DNA of 31,263 bases. Source: Euzebya sp051004735. GTDB taxonomy: Bacteria; Actinomycetota; Nitriliruptoria; Euzebyales; Euzebyaceae. The position numbers and the translations under genes were made by a program. How positions within the stretch are numbered: position 1 is the stretch's first letter; the number at the start of each line of letters is the position of its first letter. The stretch covers positions 1 to 31,263 of the forward strand of contig JBPCKA010000039.1 of assembly GCA_051004735.1 (NCBI GenBank). Direction: 5' to 3'. Positions 30,961-31,263 of the stretch are shown here, in pieces. The notes beneath the pieces are model-generated. The model was not told the origin of the DNA and searched no databases. It saw nothing but the letters and a program-made list of their open reading frames with translations.

Positions 30961-31263
30961 TCGATCGCGCCACGACGCGATCGACGTGGCGTCGCAACGC
31001 CTGGCCCATGTGCCACTCGTCTGACTCCGCAGCCAACAGTGCCCGCGCGTCATCGGGATCGTTGGTGGTGAACCACCGTCCGATCGACACGCCGTGCGCC
31101 GGGCGACTGAGGAGCGTGACGGTGTCTCCTGCCGCGACATCACCGCCGGTGATGACCCGCAGATAGCTGCCGGGACGTCCGACCTGGGTGGGGCGCGTTA
31201 GCCCACCCCAGCACCCCTCCACCTCGTGCTGGAAGGCGCCGCGCGGCACACGAGGGTTGCTTT
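30947..31263 (-). CDS. MOSC-domain protein, partial (cut by the window edge)
   Basis: The visible C-terminal part of about 105 residues reads GAFQHEVEGCWGGLTRPTQV and GRPGSYLRVITGGDVAAGDT, then TVTLLSRPAHGVSIGRWF. This is the C-terminal MOSC domain of YiiM-like proteins, with the Cys of EGCWGGL in the place of a sulfur-carrier Cys; the remaining tail (ALLAAESDEWHMGQALRRHV) is helical. MOSC proteins handle sulfur or molybdenum-cofactor chemistry, and YiiM is linked to detoxifying N-hydroxylated base analogues. The frame is open to the right edge, so the start lies outside the window. It converges on the LLM oxidoreductase with overlapping ends. Confidence 0.85.
   Translation of the reverse strand, partial: SNPRVPRGAFQHEVEGCWGGLTRPTQVGRPGSYLRVITGGDVAAGDTVTLLSRPAHGVSIGRWFTTNDPDDARALLAAESDEWHMGQALRRHVDRVVARSTTGR

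Overview
The window is high-GC DNA (mostly GC-ending codons, many GTG starts, many 4-bp ATGA/GTGA gene overlaps) and looks like an actinobacterial chromosome. Pointers to Actinomycetota are the fmdB/5-FCL/galU/moeA neighbourhood (also found in Mycobacterium tuberculosis as Rv0991c-Rv0994), a TipA-type MerR regulator, an F420-type luciferase-like oxidoreductase and a class E/F-like sortase. A deep-branching, pigmented lineage of the Euzebya/Nitriliruptor kind is possible, but that is inference.

Left end (1-2740): a gene-poor junkyard. It holds an intact DUF433 antitoxin beside a decayed DUF5615 toxin, a 3'-terminal scrap of a tmRNA (or tRNA) gene flanked by short direct repeats, a histidine kinase without its sensor half, and a frameshifted ABC1-kinase scrap abutting the 3' end of an intact tRNA-Ala(CGC). 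This looks like the remains of one or more integrated elements.

Core block (3018-11131): a minus-strand operon galU-moeA-moaC-mogA-small membrane protein (sugar nucleotide and molybdenum cofactor synthesis) stands back to back with a plus-strand series 5-FCL, FmdB/Ruc-like protein and MTA phosphorylase. Then come tipA (with an internal start for a short TipAS form), a SAF-domain membrane protein and uppP. From 11142 to 14299 there are a beta-carbonic anhydrase, tRNA-Arg(CCT), a ribokinase-family kinase, a VapBC-like toxin-antitoxin pair and a crotonase-family protein that lacks one of the two usual catalytic glutamates.

Second scarred zone (14305-18533): a dying group II intron (recognisable domain V and a reverse transcriptase with at least two internal deletions); a sortase paired with a DUF3494 (ice-binding-like) surface protein carrying a GPQTG sorting-like motif; then a PilB/GspE ATPase fragment and an ABC ATPase fragment that meet tail to tail, both broken at the same point.

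Carotenoid cluster (18677-24449): five tightly overlapping plus-strand genes, namely a CrtA-like monooxygenase, a CrtO-like ketolase, a CruF-like 1',2'-hydratase, a CruG-like glycosyltransferase and a CrtD/CrtI desaturase. Together they could convert an acyclic or monocyclic carotene into a ketolated, hydroxylated, desaturated glycoside. No synthase or cyclase gene lies in the window. The cluster runs tail-on into an opposing osmoprotectant (OpuC/ProX-type) ABC transporter operon (24446-27984).

Right end (28095-31263): a CDP-alcohol phosphatidyltransferase-family membrane protein with an altered signature, an adenosine-deaminase-family enzyme, an LLM-class (probably F420-dependent) oxidoreductase, and a MOSC-domain protein cut by the window edge.
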